From Ophiosphaerella korrae (lineage: Eukaryota > Ascomycota > Dothideomycetes > Pleosporales > Phaeosphaeriaceae): 64,000 bases of DNA. The notes under the pieces were generated by a model. It did no database searches and was not told the DNA's origin. It worked only from the letters and a program-made list of their open reading frames with translations. Location of the stretch: contig JALNQF010000013.1 in NCBI GenBank assembly GCA_028456385.1, positions 248,001-312,000 of the forward strand. Reading direction: 5' to 3'. Shown in pieces: positions 11,107-23,658 of this stretch. Position 1 is the first letter of the stretch. Each line of letters begins with the position of its first letter. A program made the translations under genes and the position numbers.

Positions 11107-12633
11107 TTACTTCGATCCGTGTACAATGACTTGCTTCTCCTTCTTCAAGCCCTGTACAACATTGATCGGAATCTTCAAGACGTCGGCAACAATATCTGCA
11201 GGAGTGAGTGCAAGCCACTGGGTCAAAGACACATCTGCAACTCGCTCAGATTTGTAAATTTCGATGAAAGTCAGGTTTTGCGTTGCAGATGTATTCTCAA
11301 TGTAGTGTCCTTTGGCCAAGTCAGTATTAACCATCCCAACAGGGAATATCGCATGTATGTTGACTCACCAGAGTTATCGGGGAACACGGCTGTATCACCA
11401 GGCTTAAAGTTGAACGTGCGGGAATTACTATTTCCTGTGAAGACCGTTGCGCGCGCTTCGCCTGAGTGGAAATATAGCCATTCCTCTGACTATTATACAT
11501 GTAAGTTAGCGTACTTCACAGAACCGCTGGGGTAGGACCAGGGGGCGGCTTACAGTAGGATGCCAATGCAACTCTCTCACGCCCTTAGGCTCAATGACGA
11601 CATATGTTGATGCAATCGTCTTGGCGATTGGGAAATTCGTGGAGTCAATTTTCCACCACTGTCCTCCACCACCAGGGGCCGGCTCAGGCTTATGCTGAAA
11701 GGTCCGATAGACGTAGGATGCGGCACCTGTGAGCTCGCCATTTCCGCCGGTGATAGTGCGGTTCTTAGAGGGTTGGCCAGTAGTGGAATTGAGGATGTAT
11801 GGGTTACGATCAGGGAGCTTGTCGAAGACTGATTCAGGGAGACCGAAGCTTTTTGCAAGAATTGATTTGGGAGTTTTGGCGAGCCAGTCGTCTAGATTGA
11901 AGGTTGTTCTGAAAATAAAATATCTCAGCCATAAAGGAGGAAATACATGAGGTGATCATGATACATACCCAGCTCTGTCGAAATCCGCATCGTCAAATGC
12001 GAGAAGATATTCGTTTTCATCATCCAAGCCTTGTACTGTATGGGCCTGGCCCTTGGGAAAATACCAAATATCGCCGAAACCGAGTTCGGTCGTTTGATGA
12101 CGCCCGTTTTCGTCTACAGCAGAAACGAGGACACGACCAAAAAGTATTTGACCCCACTCCGCCTACATATTAATTAGCTTCAGTTGTATCTTGCTCTAAG
12201 GCGGGGCGGAAACTTACTACGCGGTGCCAATGCAACTCACGAATTGCACCTTTTTTAAGATGTTGCTGAGCAGCGGCAATGTCGTGACTGGCTGGGAGAT
12301 CGTTATCAACTTGTTCGCGTACCCAACCACCAGGAAAAATCTTGGTTTTGGAATCGCCAAACCGCCATTTGAGGTTTGGCACAGTCCCGGAGTCGGTAGA
12401 CTGTTCGCCTAAATTCGATGGATTGGCAAGGTCGACTTGACGGTCAGTTCCACCTATATTGATCAGTTGATACTACTGGCGTTATGGCGTGAGTTTGAAG
12501 TACCTAAAATTGGTGCACCTTTGCCTTTGCCATCAATCGGTTGACCTTTGGCGAATTCTGCGTCGCGCTTCACGACGCCGGCGAGCGTTGATGATGCGAA
12601 CAGCACACTGGCAGCAAGCGACTGGAGCTTCAT
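11107..12633 (-). CDS. Secreted bicupin oxalate decarboxylase
   Basis: Six exons: 12504-12633, 12218-12453, 11969-12162, 11554-11908, 11369-11489 and 11107-11309, with introns of 50-64 nt. All phases agree and give 412 aa. A signal peptide (MKLQSLAASVLFASSTLAG) is followed by KR, a likely propeptide cut. Two cupin domains each keep a full manganese site: H118, H120, E124 and H163 in the first (HWHRVAEW, GQAH), and H301, H303, E307 and H347 in the second (HWHPTSEEW, NSGH). Known enzymes of this family turn oxalate into formate and CO2. In fungi the secreted form detoxifies oxalate or adjusts acidity outside the cell. Neighbouring oxalate oxidase-type bicupins look alike, so the exact reaction is inferred. 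It is divergent from the selenium-binding-like gene. Confidence 0.92.
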
Positions 12634-14085
12634 GGTAGAGCAGAGGTCAAGCGCACAATTCTTCACCCTGCAGCTACATACAGCGAAGACCAGCCTTATT
12701 TATTATTCTTTACGCCAGGATAAACGAAGCCAATGGCATCATTCTTCATCTCCACCGCACAATATCAGCCGTGTGCTCAAATGCAGCAGGTCGATCGTAA
12801 CCCGCATATAGGCCTATCAACAGCGATCGTCTATCTGCAGCCAGACGCAAAAGCGTGTGGTTTGCATCATTTGGAACCAGGATCCTGGAGATGAGGTGAC
12901 AAGGTGCTAGCACACTGTTCACTTAGCCCTGTGGCAGCTCGGCGAATGATTCTCACCAACCCCAGCCCTTCCCCGCTTCTTGATTCGCCGAACGCTCCTA
13001 CATTGCAGACTAGGCTACAAATACACTGTACCTGGGCGGGAGGATTGGTATATCCTCCACGCTCGTAAACATTGGATGCTATGTCGCGATCCTTGGCCTC
13101 GTGGTATCGATATTGTAGATCCAAGCTTGAATAGGTGCGCTAGCGTGTATGGGCCGATGGTGTCATTCGCGGGTTGGATTGCTCAACTCCCAAATGCTTG
13201 GGCATGACTACCACGCAGTGAATTACCTTTCACAGGAAAACCGTACTTCTCCCAGTAGGAGCAACGAGAAGAATTTCTCGAAATCAATAGTGCTCCAGCC
13301 CCTTTGAGGTGTTCAGTCGTCTGCATCACTACGTGCGCTGCTAGAATTCAATCTTCGTCCCCCAAATATCTATGAGTCTATCGAGCTTGTGTGGCCATCT
13401 CCTAGCGCATTTAGAAGGACTAACTTGAGTGACAGTATGCTTTAGGCCTACGGACACGATAATCCGAGATGCTCTGACCTTCAGTTTGTGCATATCACTT
13501 CCCAGTTGAAGTATACTTCGGGCTATGGCTTACCTCATAATGGGATAGAAAAACAAAAGAAAGGAGATTGTAGTGCCAGATTTAGTACCACTTCTGGCAC
13601 ATTCGGTAACTGCCATGAAGCACTAATGCTATCTGCCACACTCGCATACCTAAGCATGGTGCAGCCCCGGCGATCACTATGTTCCTGGCAATCTTCATCT
13701 CGCCGAGAACTAAGCTTGGAAAGCTTGAAATCTCCTGTAATGATCTCTGGGCGCTCTGGCTATTCCGTGACAATGCGATTCTCCTGTCGATCACTTAGTG
13801 AATTGGGCCTGTGTTCGATGTACATCGCCAAGTCGATGCTGAATGATACCATCTACGCCAGCGTGAAAACGAAACGATAGCTCGTAATGGGAGATGGAGA
13901 GCGACAGAGGACGGGACGGCAGGAAGAGAAGCAGAGGCAGAATCATAGAAATGGGGCGAAGCTTGTGAAGTATAAGTACGACGATGAAAGCTACGATTTA
14001 AACCAGCTGACAACTTGCTCAAAGCATCTCAGCAGCTCCACGGACTTTCACTCTATACCTGTTCTATATTAGTATTCGTTTAATC
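12634..14085. other. Divergent intergenic region, oxalate decarboxylase / selenium-binding-like
   Basis: A 1.45 kb space between two divergent starts. On the minus strand two open frames (14022-13795 and 13794-13582) follow each other in one frame with a single stop between. They show no domain and low-complexity composition, so I do not call a gene. Confidence 0.4.
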
Positions 14086-15535
14086 ATGCTTCCCAACACT
14101 CTCCTGAGCGTGTTACTCGCTGGAACTGCAAGCGCAATTTCACTTCCACCTCTAATTCCTTCTATCCCAGGTACATATACCTCAATCCTGCTCACATCAG
14201 ACTGGAATTGACAACCCCTTAGGTGTAACTGAGCCTCTCTCGAAGAACGCTCCACCCCTACCAATCCTTCAGGTTCCAACTCCTCCTCTAGACAGCCCAC
14301 CCCATGAGGTAAACTCTCAGGTTAGGCCTAAGAAGATTGGGTACTTTTGGACTGCGGCTGGTGACAACCAGCACAAGGATTTCCTTGCTACTTACTCCCT
14401 TGATGATGATACGTTTGGCACTCTAATTGCCATCACGGATGTGCCATCCAGTGGTAATTCACCTCACCATTTGGGACCCTCCCTTGATGGAAAGACACTT
14501 GTAGGCGGTGGGTTGTTGTCGCTGTTGAAGACGCAGGACACTGCATACTACTTTGACACCACCAACCCCTACCAGCCCAAGTTCAAGAAGTCCAACCGAG
14601 CACTTCTCTCTTCCATCACCGATGAAATCCGTGCTAAGCCTGATGGTGGGTTCTTCATCACCTACATGGGATCGGCTGTAGGCACATCTCCAGGCCGTCT
14701 CGTTGAGACTGATGCCAACTTCAACATCATTCACGAGTGGCCTGAAGATGTGTCCTCCACCCTCAATGTTCTCGGCGAGCAGTTCAGTCCTCACGGCCTG
14801 AGTATCGACTTCAAGAACAACATCATCCTGACTTCCGACTTTGTCGTCCCCGTCACCATCCTCAAGCCTGCTTCCATCAATGGCATCCAGAAAGCCAATA
14901 CCCTTCGTCTGTGGGAACTCAGCTCTCGTAAGATCATCTCAACGATCACCATCCCCAACGGCGCCGGAATTCAAGATGTCAAGTTCATCCCAGGCAACAA
15001 AGAATCTGCTGCTCTTGCCACGGCTGTCGGGCCTGGCCAGGTCTGGATCATCTACCCGTTCCGCAAGAATGCGCAGGGTAAACAGGGTGTTGCCGAGTTA
15101 CTCTTTGACCTTGGCCCACGTGCGCGCGAAAACCTCGCCATCTACAGCGATATCACTGATGACGGCAAATTCGCTTACTTCACCTTGACACTTGGCAACC
15201 ACGTTGCAGCGCTCGACATCAGCGACCTCAATAATGTGAAGCGCCTCGACAACCCTGATACAGACCAGGGCATCGTCGGACCGCATTATGTCAAGGTCAG
15301 TCCGGATAAGAAGAACCTGCTTGTTACCGACTACTTTGTGCAAGCCGGCGATATCTCGATAGTCAATACTCCTGCGGATTTCAAGGCTCAGTGGATTGAC
15401 ATTCTTCCTGATGGCAGCTTGAGCTTCAACCGCAGCATTGATTTCTTGAAGGCGTTCCCCGAGCGTGGTGGTGCTTGGCCGCATAGCGCTGTCATTTTCG
15501 ATCTCACAGATCCTAACAACCCGAAATACTATTAA
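14086..15535 (+). CDS. Secreted selenium-binding-protein-like beta-propeller
   Basis: Exons 14086-14170 and 14223-15535 around a 52-nt intron (GTACAT..TTAG); 465 aa. The first exon is a signal peptide (MLPNTLLSVLLAGTASA). The rest resembles the SBP56 / methanethiol oxidase propeller family: SPHGLSIDFKNNIILTSDF parallels the family block in which a His precedes a beta strand, and later blades show RLWELSSRKI, YSDITDDGKFAYF and HYVKVSPDKKNLLVTDYF. The C-terminus has a PHSAVIFDL block. Some family members are copper-dependent methanethiol oxidases, but I cannot assign metal ligands with confidence. The export signal is unlike the cytosolic animal and plant proteins. Function outside the cell is unknown. 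Confidence 0.75.
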
Positions 15536-16297
15536 ACGATGGTAACTGTGATCATGGGTTGACGACAGGATCGAATTTGGACGAAGGATGGAGAGTCAGC
15601 TGGTGGCTGCATGGTAGAGCAATTTGTGGATGTTTGCTTAAGTCGGCTTAACGCCAGTAATTCTAATCATTTTCCTTAGTTCTTATGTTTATTGTTTCGA
15701 ACCTTGAAAATAGAGATATGCACAGTTGCCTCATGAATCTGGACATTGTGCGGACGTGAAGTTAATTCTGCTTGTTACGCGATGGACCGTGCATGCGCGC
15801 TCTAATCGTGTAGCAACCTTCCTAATATGGAAAATTCCACCAAGCATCGATTACTGATGACGCTGCTGATGTTCAAGGTGACGCTTACCATTTGAGGCTT
15901 ACCAGTTTCAGCATCTGCACATGAACCATGAAAATAATCAGGCAAGCTATAAAAAATTCTTTCAGAATGAATTAAATAGCAGAACTCAAGAATAAGTGTA
16001 CAACCAGTTCTTTTCTTCAAAGGGAGTCCTACCAGTATTGCTCGAGGCAGCTAGCGGGTTTAGTACCTGTAGCACTCCGCTAGAATCGAATAGTGCCACT
16101 TTATGAAAAGGCTCTAGTATTGTTAGATAGATAATAACCCTACTTCAGGGTCTCAAAATAATAGTAGGAATGGATACGTAGTGCAATATCGCCCCCGGAA
16201 TCTCGGCTAACCCACGTCTCAAACGTCACGACTTCCAAAGTTTACGACACTCCACTCAGCACTAATCCCATCCTCACATAACAATCGGAATCCAAAA
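15536..16297. other. Intergenic region
   Basis: A 0.76 kb space between two plus-strand genes. AT-rich, with no supported gene. It should hold the 3' UTR of the selenium-binding-like gene and the promoter of the Rossmann protein gene. Confidence 0.4.
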
Positions 16298-17155
16298 ATG
16301 CTACGCGAGACAATGAAAGAAGTAGACATCCTCATCCTCGGCGCGGGCTGGACATCCACCTTCCTAATCCCGCAACTAAAAAGCGCGAACATAGCGCACG
16401 CCGCAACAACCACCACAGGCCGCGACAACACCATACCGTTCAAATTCGACGCCAACTCCGGAGATGCAGAGCCGTACAAACGGCTCCCTGCCGCCAAAAC
16501 GGTGCTGGTGACTTTCCCTCTGACTGGACACGGACAATCCAAGACCATAGTCGGGCTGTACAGAAGTGTCCACGGCGCCAGCAACAACTGGATCCAACTC
16601 GGTGTCACCAGTATTTTCAACCAGTTGCCCCATGATTGGAGCACGGACGACTCGCCCTACGACAAGAGCAATGACAGGGCTATAGCCGAAGACGAGTTGC
16701 TCGCGTTGGGTGGCTGCGTGTTGGATTTGTGCGGCTTGTATGGTGGGCAGAGGGTCCCTAGGGCATGGCTGCCGCGGCTAGCGAAGAACAAAGATGACGT
16801 GAAGAAGAGAGGCGCGGTGCATTTTGTGCATGGGGAAGACGTGGCGCGCGCTATTGTTGCGACGCATGAAAAGTTTTCAAAGGGGAAACGATGGATTATT
16901 ACGGATATGCGGGTGTACGATTGGTATGATTTGATATTGAGTTTCAGTGCGTTGACGGAAATGGTGGGCGAAGATGAAAATGGCGAAGAAGACAGAGTGA
17001 TGAGACTACAGTTTGCGAAATGGGTCGGGGAGTTGATGGTCGAAGAAGATATACGTGCGTTGCCTCGTGAGATGAATGTGTTGGGACGCAAGTTGGATGG
17101 CAGAGGGTTCTGGCGCTATCATGGTATTTGGCCCCGGCATAAGAGGTTAGCATAG
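16298..17155 (+). CDS. Rossmann-fold NAD(P)-binding epimerase-like protein
   Basis: Single exon, 285 aa. The N-terminus EVDILILGAGWTSTFLIP is a classical dinucleotide-binding beta-alpha turn. Later blocks include LVTFPLTGHG, a region near LGVTSIFNQLP where SDR/epimerase proteins hold the catalytic Ser, and HFVHGEDVARAIVATHE, which matches the extended SDR/YeeZ-like pattern of a His/Asp/Val/Ala segment before the C-terminal lid. A canonical YxxxK is not obvious, so catalysis is uncertain. No membrane segment or signal is seen. An alternative start six codons downstream (MKEVDIL) fits the domain edge equally well. It lies convergent with the CSC1-like gene. Confidence 0.75.
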   Translation: MLRETMKEVDILILGAGWTSTFLIPQLKSANIAHAATTTTGRDNTIPFKFDANSGDAEPYKRLPAAKTVLVTFPLTGHGQSKTIVGLYRSVHGASNNWIQLGVTSIFNQLPHDWSTDDSPYDKSNDRAIAEDELLALGGCVLDLCGLYGGQRVPRAWLPRLAKNKDDVKKRGAVHFVHGEDVARAIVATHEKFSKGKRWIITDMRVYDWYDLILSFSALTEMVGEDENGEEDRVMRLQFAKWVGELMVEEDIRALPREMNVLGRKLDGRGFWRYHGIWPRHKRLA

Positions 17156-17667
17156 GCATGTCTGAAATACTTATAATATTCCCTACAATAGACTACTTAA
17201 AATGAATACACGAATAACCTCGGCCTCATATTTATGTTTTAGCCTGAAATTTGTACCTTAGTCGAATGATTACAGTATATTCTCGCTGTTAGCATTCGTC
17301 AGCATACCAATTTGAAGCCAGTATCTTTGGAATCGATATTCAGATTGAGCTAATCAAGATAGTCGATGTATTGAATCCAATCTACATCACACTCATCGCT
17401 CTTCCCTCTTCCCTCTTCCCTCACCCTACCATTCCTCCAACACACATTCCGAAAAATACAACAGCCATAGCATATCTACCCGGGGTATCTCCTACACATG
17501 CGCCACACCACGCTCAACACACATCCAAAGGAAAAAAAATTCCGCAATGCAACACATGCAACACAACCCTAGCTACGCTATGCATGTAAAAAAAAAAAAA
17601 TATGAAAATGCTGATAATGTCAAGAAACAAACTTCATAGAAGAGGCATCATCCACCTAGGACCTGCT
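17156..17667. other. Convergent 3' intergenic region
   Basis: A 0.5 kb space between convergent genes. The plus strand is C/A-rich from 17380 to 17530 and ends in an A run near 17587-17599. No gene is supported. Confidence 0.4.
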
Positions 17668-20600
17668 TCAAACTTCTATGTTCTCAAACGGATCCCGGTC
17701 GGGTGGGAGGCCACGGTACATGACGTTGGCTTGGGAATCGAGGCGCGCATTTACACTCGTGATCCATACTCTGCTGGTGAATACACTAGTGTGGTGGATC
17801 TCGTCCTTAGCGATGCCCAAATCGTCATGCGGGATCCAGACAGCGGGTTGGATTGCGCGGGATGCGGGGTGCTGGAAGCTTCTCTTAATGAGCTTTTGGC
17901 GGGCCTCGGGCTCGATATCGGCGAGCTCGTCCTCGACGCTGTCGAAGAGGTTGACAGAGGGAAGTACCTGGGCTTCGATGTCGCGGATGGGGCGGGCGAC
18001 GTCGTCGATTCCGGCTTTGAGGGTGTTGGCGATGGTGTCGAGGGGAGTCTTGTGCTTTGGCTTCTTGTGCGTGTGCGAATGTGATCGCGAACGAGAGTTT
18101 GAGCTTTTGCGTGATTGTTGGGCCCAGTTGGACTGACGGCGAGTACGATCACGGGAGGCCGAGCGGCCATCTAGGGTCTTCATCTCATATGCGCCTGGGT
18201 CGTTAGAGCCTTGGCGATTCTGCTCATCTAGATGGGCGAGCTCGCGCTCTTCTGCAGTCATTTTGGCGTTGTCTTCTGCGGTGAGGGGTTGGTGCTCAGC
18301 GTCTTCCTTCTCCCAGCGGCTGGCCTGGGCGCGCTGAAATTCTGCATCGCGCTCGACCGCTTCATCTTCGAATGTTATTGGCAAATAAGTGAACAATGGT
18401 CCAAACGCGCGATTCAGTACGATCTGGTACAGAAGCGTAAAGCCTAGAGTCACAATCATGACAATAGCATGAGGAAAACAGGCCCTATCTGATTGCAAGA
18501 AGAACAGGCCGATGAGACAGAGCTGAAGGCAGTATAGCCCAGTGAAAAGCTGGTTGACAGCCCGGGGAAAGATGAGACCATTCGTTTCGGCTTTGGAGTA
18601 ACTAACATAGATCATCTGGTAGCGGTAGGTGAACCAGAACAGGGAGAAAGTGATCAACATCATGATTAGGATCAGCGGTGACACAACTGAGTAAATAATT
18701 CCTGTAGCGGTTAGTACTTGTCGATTGAAGTATAGAGATTAGGCTTACCAATCGCACCAAAGTTGGTGTACACAGGAATCATTGTACCCCAATTGATGCC
18801 AGGCCTACTGAGCACCCTAGATACCTTCTCGCGTGGCGTCGTGTCGAGGAAACGGAGGAAAACGATGACCACCACAGCTCCAATCTGCAAAAGCGTTCCA
18901 GAACTGATACTGAGCGCCTGCAAGATCATGTAGGAGAAGAAATAATTGGCTGCCTTTGGTAAATTCTGCGCAAGGGTTTGTGGGGCACTAATCGGGTTAT
19001 TCACCAATCCCTGGATGGCCGTCGTTATACCCGTGGAAATCGAAACGACCAAAAATAGCTGGACAAACACGAAGGTGAAGTAGAAATTCTGGACAAGTAA
19101 TTCTCGCTCTCCCGCTGTGGTTGTACCGGTGAGCTCCGCCAGGAAGCGTAGTAAGATTGGCAGGACAGCGAAGAGGATGGCCAAAAACAGTGGAGGCAAG
19201 ACACCCTGAACGAAACTAATCGCCCATACAGGAAGCTTTTCGAGCCACCTCAGCCAAGGAAACTCGTCAGTCAAAGTCTTGATTTGGGACAAAGCACCAG
19301 TGAATGAGACTGGAACACCCCAGAATATAACAAGTCCGATGATGAGGACAATCACCCCAAACAGACGGAGATATCGTTCCCACCACTTCATACTCAGGTT
19401 GTCCCAGAGTACATAGTTGGGGTTAACTTCAATCGTTCGTGGAGTCATTTGCCGTGGAATATGGTGGCTGACTGATTGACAGGCCATGTGCGCTGCGACT
19501 TGATGGTTGAATTGAATGAAAGCCGAGTTCATTAGTGGGAATCGCTCCTCATGTGCTTGGTCGTCAGCAATTTCGGCGTTGAGGCGCGCCAGTTCCCTGC
19601 GGCAATAGTAGATTGTGTCTACCTTCCTGCCGATGAGTGGGAGTGATGGCCACCATGACTTGTTGAATAGTGGAATGCGCATTGTCTCCCTATCCTTTGG
19701 CTTGATATATTTTCTCCATAAAGCGTTTTCGTCATCCTCAGCAAAAGCTTCATTATAAAGTCCTGTAGTGTCGTACTTGATTTTATCCTTGTCGGATTCC
19801 TTCAGCTCCATGATTGGCGCCTGACCTGGTTTACGATAGGGTTGAGGGCTTGCAAAGTCACCCTGCCCGAGGTATGCAGCCTTTATCCTCTGGAAAGGAT
19901 GAAATCCGGTGGTTTTAGGTGCTTTTTCACTCTGCTCAGGGTCCTCTTCTGCGTTTTGTTTATCCGCTTTTGGCGAATCCGCGCCATCCGATTCATATTT
20001 CTTGTCCTCCAGAGCCGCAAGTGGGGTGTAGGTGTCGGTACTAGTACCCCTAGGTCCGAATTCGGCCGATGTGGGTGAGGATACGGGCATTTCGTAGGAG
20101 CCATCAGTTTGTGAGTGCGTAGGACCTTGCTTGCGGTCACGAACGAGCGCACCCTTGAAGCCACCAAGCAACTTCTTGTTGAAACGATCCACGCCCTGTC
20201 CCACGTCACGAAAGCCCTCACCAACTGCATGAATACCCTGCCCAACAAAGGGAATAGGGAGCACTCCACGTTTACGGCTTGGTGAAGAGGATCGAGAAGA
20301 CGACGAAGACGAAGATCCCGATCCAGGCTCCTCGAGGACCTGGTGTAGTTGTTGTTCGATTTCATGGGGGTTACCTGCATCAGTACCTGCCTCGTGGGTT
20401 TCCCCAGCAATTTGAGCATCGTGCAGTGCTTCGTCCTGTTTCCGTTCTGCCTTGCTCTTCTTTTTATGGCCTTCCTTCTTTCTCCTAGCTTCCTCCATTT
20501 TCAGGTGCTTCTTGTTGCACTCTATGATGAGGTTTGTTTCGGCAGCCTCGAGAGCTCTCGCGATTTTAGTTCGTTTGTTGACTTTTTCCATTAGATCATC

Positions 20601-21422
20601 GTAGTTGCGGTTGATCCAGATGTCCTTGATGCCACCAGGAAAGACATCGTACAGAGCATCTAAAGCGGGGACGGTAAGCCACTTCCTGGGAATGCTCTGC
20701 ACGAGAATCGTCGTGGCAGAGGCTCGCATTCGGTGCTCTGGCATGGTGAGGATGGTTTGCCTTAGACGTACGAATTTTCTTAACGCAGCGTAAAAGTTGA
20801 AGCAGCACCACATGACGACGAGGACAGCAAGGACCAAATGTGCCCACAGACGGTGATTCTTCTCTGGCACACTGACGTTTGGCCATGCCAATGAGTCCAA
20901 GCCGGTAACGCCAGGCACATCGCCAGCACGATTTATAGGCAGGAGAATTGGTAGGATGACTAGGGCCATGGGTATGAATATGCGAAGCAGTAGTTGTAGG
21001 TACTGGAGGAAGAGGTAGCCATCGACACCAGCAATGCGAATCAGCTCACGGTCGCTGATGGTGAAGACGTTCTTGAAGGACTCAAAGGCGGTTACGGGAG
21101 CTGCTATGCGCCTCGCTTTAGGAACGAAGGCTGTTTTGTAGTAGCTGGGAGAGTCAACATGTGTTGCGCGCTGAGGGTGATGAACATACTAGATCTTGTG
21201 GAATAGGCCTTGCCGCTCTGTTTCCTTGTCACGTTTGGACTGGATTTTGTGAAGCTTCCAGTTGCCGCTGAGAATGAGGAATATGAGCATTTGGGCGCCA
21301 AAGATGACCGCACCAGTAGAGAGAGAGGCCGCGAAGTTCTCAATGCTTTGATTTTCTTTGCCCTGGGCAGAGCCTGTGCCCGTCGTCGGCGTGGACGACG
21401 GAGCTGACTGCGTTTCGGACAT
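17668..21422 (-). CDS. CSC1/OSCA-type (DUF221) stress-gated cation channel
   Basis: Exons 21190-21422, 18749-21144 and 17668-18701; introns of 45 and 47 nt (GTATGT..CCCAG and GTAAGC..TACAG). The joined frame is 1220 aa. Order: an N-terminal late-exocytosis domain with a first helix (GAVIFGAQMLIFLILSG), two further helices, then a long cytosolic domain that begins near ATTILVQSIPRKWL and includes a large charged, Ser-rich insertion (residues roughly 280-480). After it come the multi-helix DUF221 core (SMKWWERYLRLFGVIVLIIG onward) and a charged tail ending DPFENIEV. Yeast Csc1 and plant OSCA proteins of this family are calcium-permeable, osmosensitive channels. The insertion and the 1.2-kb-longer length than yeast Csc1 place it nearer the RSN1/PHM7-like fungal branch; which ion it carries is not shown. 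Confidence 0.92.
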
Positions 21423-22566
21423 GATGTGGTGTGTTGTGGGTGCAGTCACGGGGAGATAGATAGAGAGCAAGCTTCTACCAGTTTGCGGCCATTGAAGGAC
21501 AGTCGGGCGGCGCAACCAATTTTGGTGGGAGTCAGGACAAAGGGCGATAGAGCAGTGAGGTTGAGAAAGAGCAGGTAGTTTAGAGCGTTGTTACTTGTTC
21601 GTGTAAACGGCCCGCTTTGAACGTGTTTCAACACTTGAATTCAGGGCGCGTGTAGTGCCAAGGCAAGCCAACTGCGTCATTGACAACCAATCGACCGCCC
21701 AAGACGCCACTTGGTGCGCCAACACCACGCCCAATAGCAAGCGCTAGGCCAGTTGGCGTGGCGTGTTGCTTGCATTGTGCGTCGTGCCTCTGCTCTGTAC
21801 ACCTGAGCTGCAACCGCCTTTGCTCTCACACAAAATGAACCGCTTCTCCGTGTATCGCAAGCTTTACATGTCTCAGATCTAGTACCACGGCCTGGGTGCG
21901 CAGAAATGGGTTGGTGCAAGGGCCCCAGGCCTATTGTATGCATGATATCATTGTGCGGCTGCAGGGAGCGCACCTGTATCCGTTTTCCCGACTCGTCCAG
22001 CTCACGTGCCACTCTACTGTGCACGAACATCCACCCTTATCGCTGGTTGTGCAGTCGTAATAACAGGATTCGTCTGAGAAGCATTCTTATTTTGGCCAAG
22101 GCAGAACATTGGTCTTGTATGATTATTTCCCTCCAATGATATGCGTTCCATGCCTAATGCGTGCCTCCTTTGCTCAGCTATGCTCTTGCCGCTCCCCCCA
22201 AACCCTCATCGGGTGCGCTTTCGATAAGCCCGTGATAAGGTATCTATTGCTTATGGGACTATGCTACTTTTACTAGTCCACCTTATGTGGCTGTGCATGG
22301 AATTGTCGAAGCGAGTAGTGCGAGAAGTCCGCCCCGCCAGGCGTACTCCTGGTCACTGCAGCCAATCAGTGCTCAGACGAACAAAGACCAAAAGCCTCAG
22401 TTCTCGAAACTTGCCTATCTGGGTAATGGAGGTACTAATAATTCTCGAGAGTGCATGTAAGATATATGTCAGTGGAGGCTTATCGTGAATACTTAAGTCA
22501 ACTCATATCCTCACTTGTTGGTTCATCTCATCATACCACAAGGCCGATATCAGCATCGCTATCAAC
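21423..22566. other. Divergent intergenic region
   Basis: A 1.1 kb space between the divergent CSC1-like and tubby-like gene starts. Several short overlapping frames on both strands, none with a domain. No repeat or RNA gene was recognised. Confidence 0.4.
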
Positions 22567-23382
22567 ATGTCAACAGCAATCGCTTTGCACGAGATGCCAT
22601 CCTCTCCACAACATCATGGAACCAACACTATGCGCCATCGCGCCGTCTCCAAAACTACTCTCCACTCTGACAAATCGTCTCCTGAGGATGACCCATGGCT
22701 CAAGGAACCTCACGATCTCGAATCCTCGAAACTACCCCTCGAATCACGCTCCCTCAACCCAACAGCCGTCTACTGGATTTCACCCCACGGCTTACTCACC
22801 AAGAAGGTCACCATCCTCGATCTAACGAAAGACATGGACGTACCATACACTGGCATGTCAAACGAATACAAGGCAGCTGTCAAGCGGACATTAAAAGATC
22901 ACTCCTTCACGCCAGCCATAACAATTCATCGTTCCAGCTGGCTAGGACTGAAGAACAACATCACAGACGACCAAGATAATCACCTCGCCTACTGGTCGCA
23001 TCCATGGCACTCTGGCGGGGAAGCAGTTCTCACATTCCCAGAGGACTCCCCACTCTCGGAGCATCCAATCAGCCTACGGAATAAGAGATGGGGTCTGCGC
23101 GCCGAGACATTCACGCTCAACTCACAGCCGTATTTCTGGGAGATGGACAGTTTTTTCCATTCGACGAATATGACGCTGTATCGGGTGACAGGAAATGGCG
23201 ATACCCAGAAGAAGGTTGAGGTCGCGAAGTATGCGCAAAAGACGTGGGGTGCTTTTGTAACGGGTGGGACGCTCGTAGTGGACGAGAAAGAATTGAATGG
23301 ATTTGTGACGTGCTTAACGCTGGTTGTTGTGTTGAAGAAGAAGCGACAGAGAGCTGCTGAGCGGCGCCATGTGGGAGACTGA
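22567..23382 (+). CDS. Tubby-C-terminal-like fungal protein, function unknown
   Basis: Single exon, 271 aa. After a polar, probably disordered 60 residues comes a beta-rich domain. It contains alternating aromatic strands such as LAYWSHPWHSGGEAVLTF, RWGLRAETFTLNSQPYFWEM and TWGAFVTGGTLVVDEKELN, and closes with a hydrophobic strand or helix (FVTCLTLVVVLKKKRQR) followed by basic residues. This arrangement is what is seen in fungal proteins assigned to the tubby C-terminal / LURP-like superfamily, which in other kingdoms bind phosphoinositides. That assignment rests on my recognition of the pattern, not on a search. No signal peptide. Confidence 0.7.
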   Translation: MSTAIALHEMPSSPQHHGTNTMRHRAVSKTTLHSDKSSPEDDPWLKEPHDLESSKLPLESRSLNPTAVYWISPHGLLTKKVTILDLTKDMDVPYTGMSNEYKAAVKRTLKDHSFTPAITIHRSSWLGLKNNITDDQDNHLAYWSHPWHSGGEAVLTFPEDSPLSEHPISLRNKRWGLRAETFTLNSQPYFWEMDSFFHSTNMTLYRVTGNGDTQKKVEVAKYAQKTWGAFVTGGTLVVDEKELNGFVTCLTLVVVLKKKRQRAAERRHVGD

Positions 23383-23658
23383 GCGGCGATTGATGGAAGG
23401 ACGAGATAGGCGTTGGAGCGTTAATGTTGGCTTTCGTATACCCACTTACTAAATTGGATTGTCAAGAATATCCTTTGTCCACATGGTAAATGCCACGGCC
23501 ATTAGTGCTTGTTGCCGAAAACAGTCAAGTGTCCGAGCGAAATCACGACTCGACGCGTTTTGTCTAGAACGCGCTAAGACCCCGCATAACACCAAAGATA
23601 ACCACCGACTCTCGAATCGTGACTCCACTTACCTAAGCCCACTAGACGCTGCTTCACA

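Noticed and set aside
13582..14022. Two successive minus-strand frames in one reading frame with a single stop between them
   Set aside because: Composition is Ser/Arg/Ala-rich without any domain, no splice signals bridge the stop, and an overlapping plus-strand frame is equally open. Taken as chance.
19842..20886. Several long open frames opposite and alongside the CSC1-like gene
   Set aside because: They are shadows of the coding strand; the minus-strand frame encodes a full conserved channel and explains the openness.
22060..22500. Possible coding gene in the divergent region before the tubby-like gene
   Set aside because: Frames are under 80 codons, overlap on both strands and show no motif; treated as promoter or 5' UTR.
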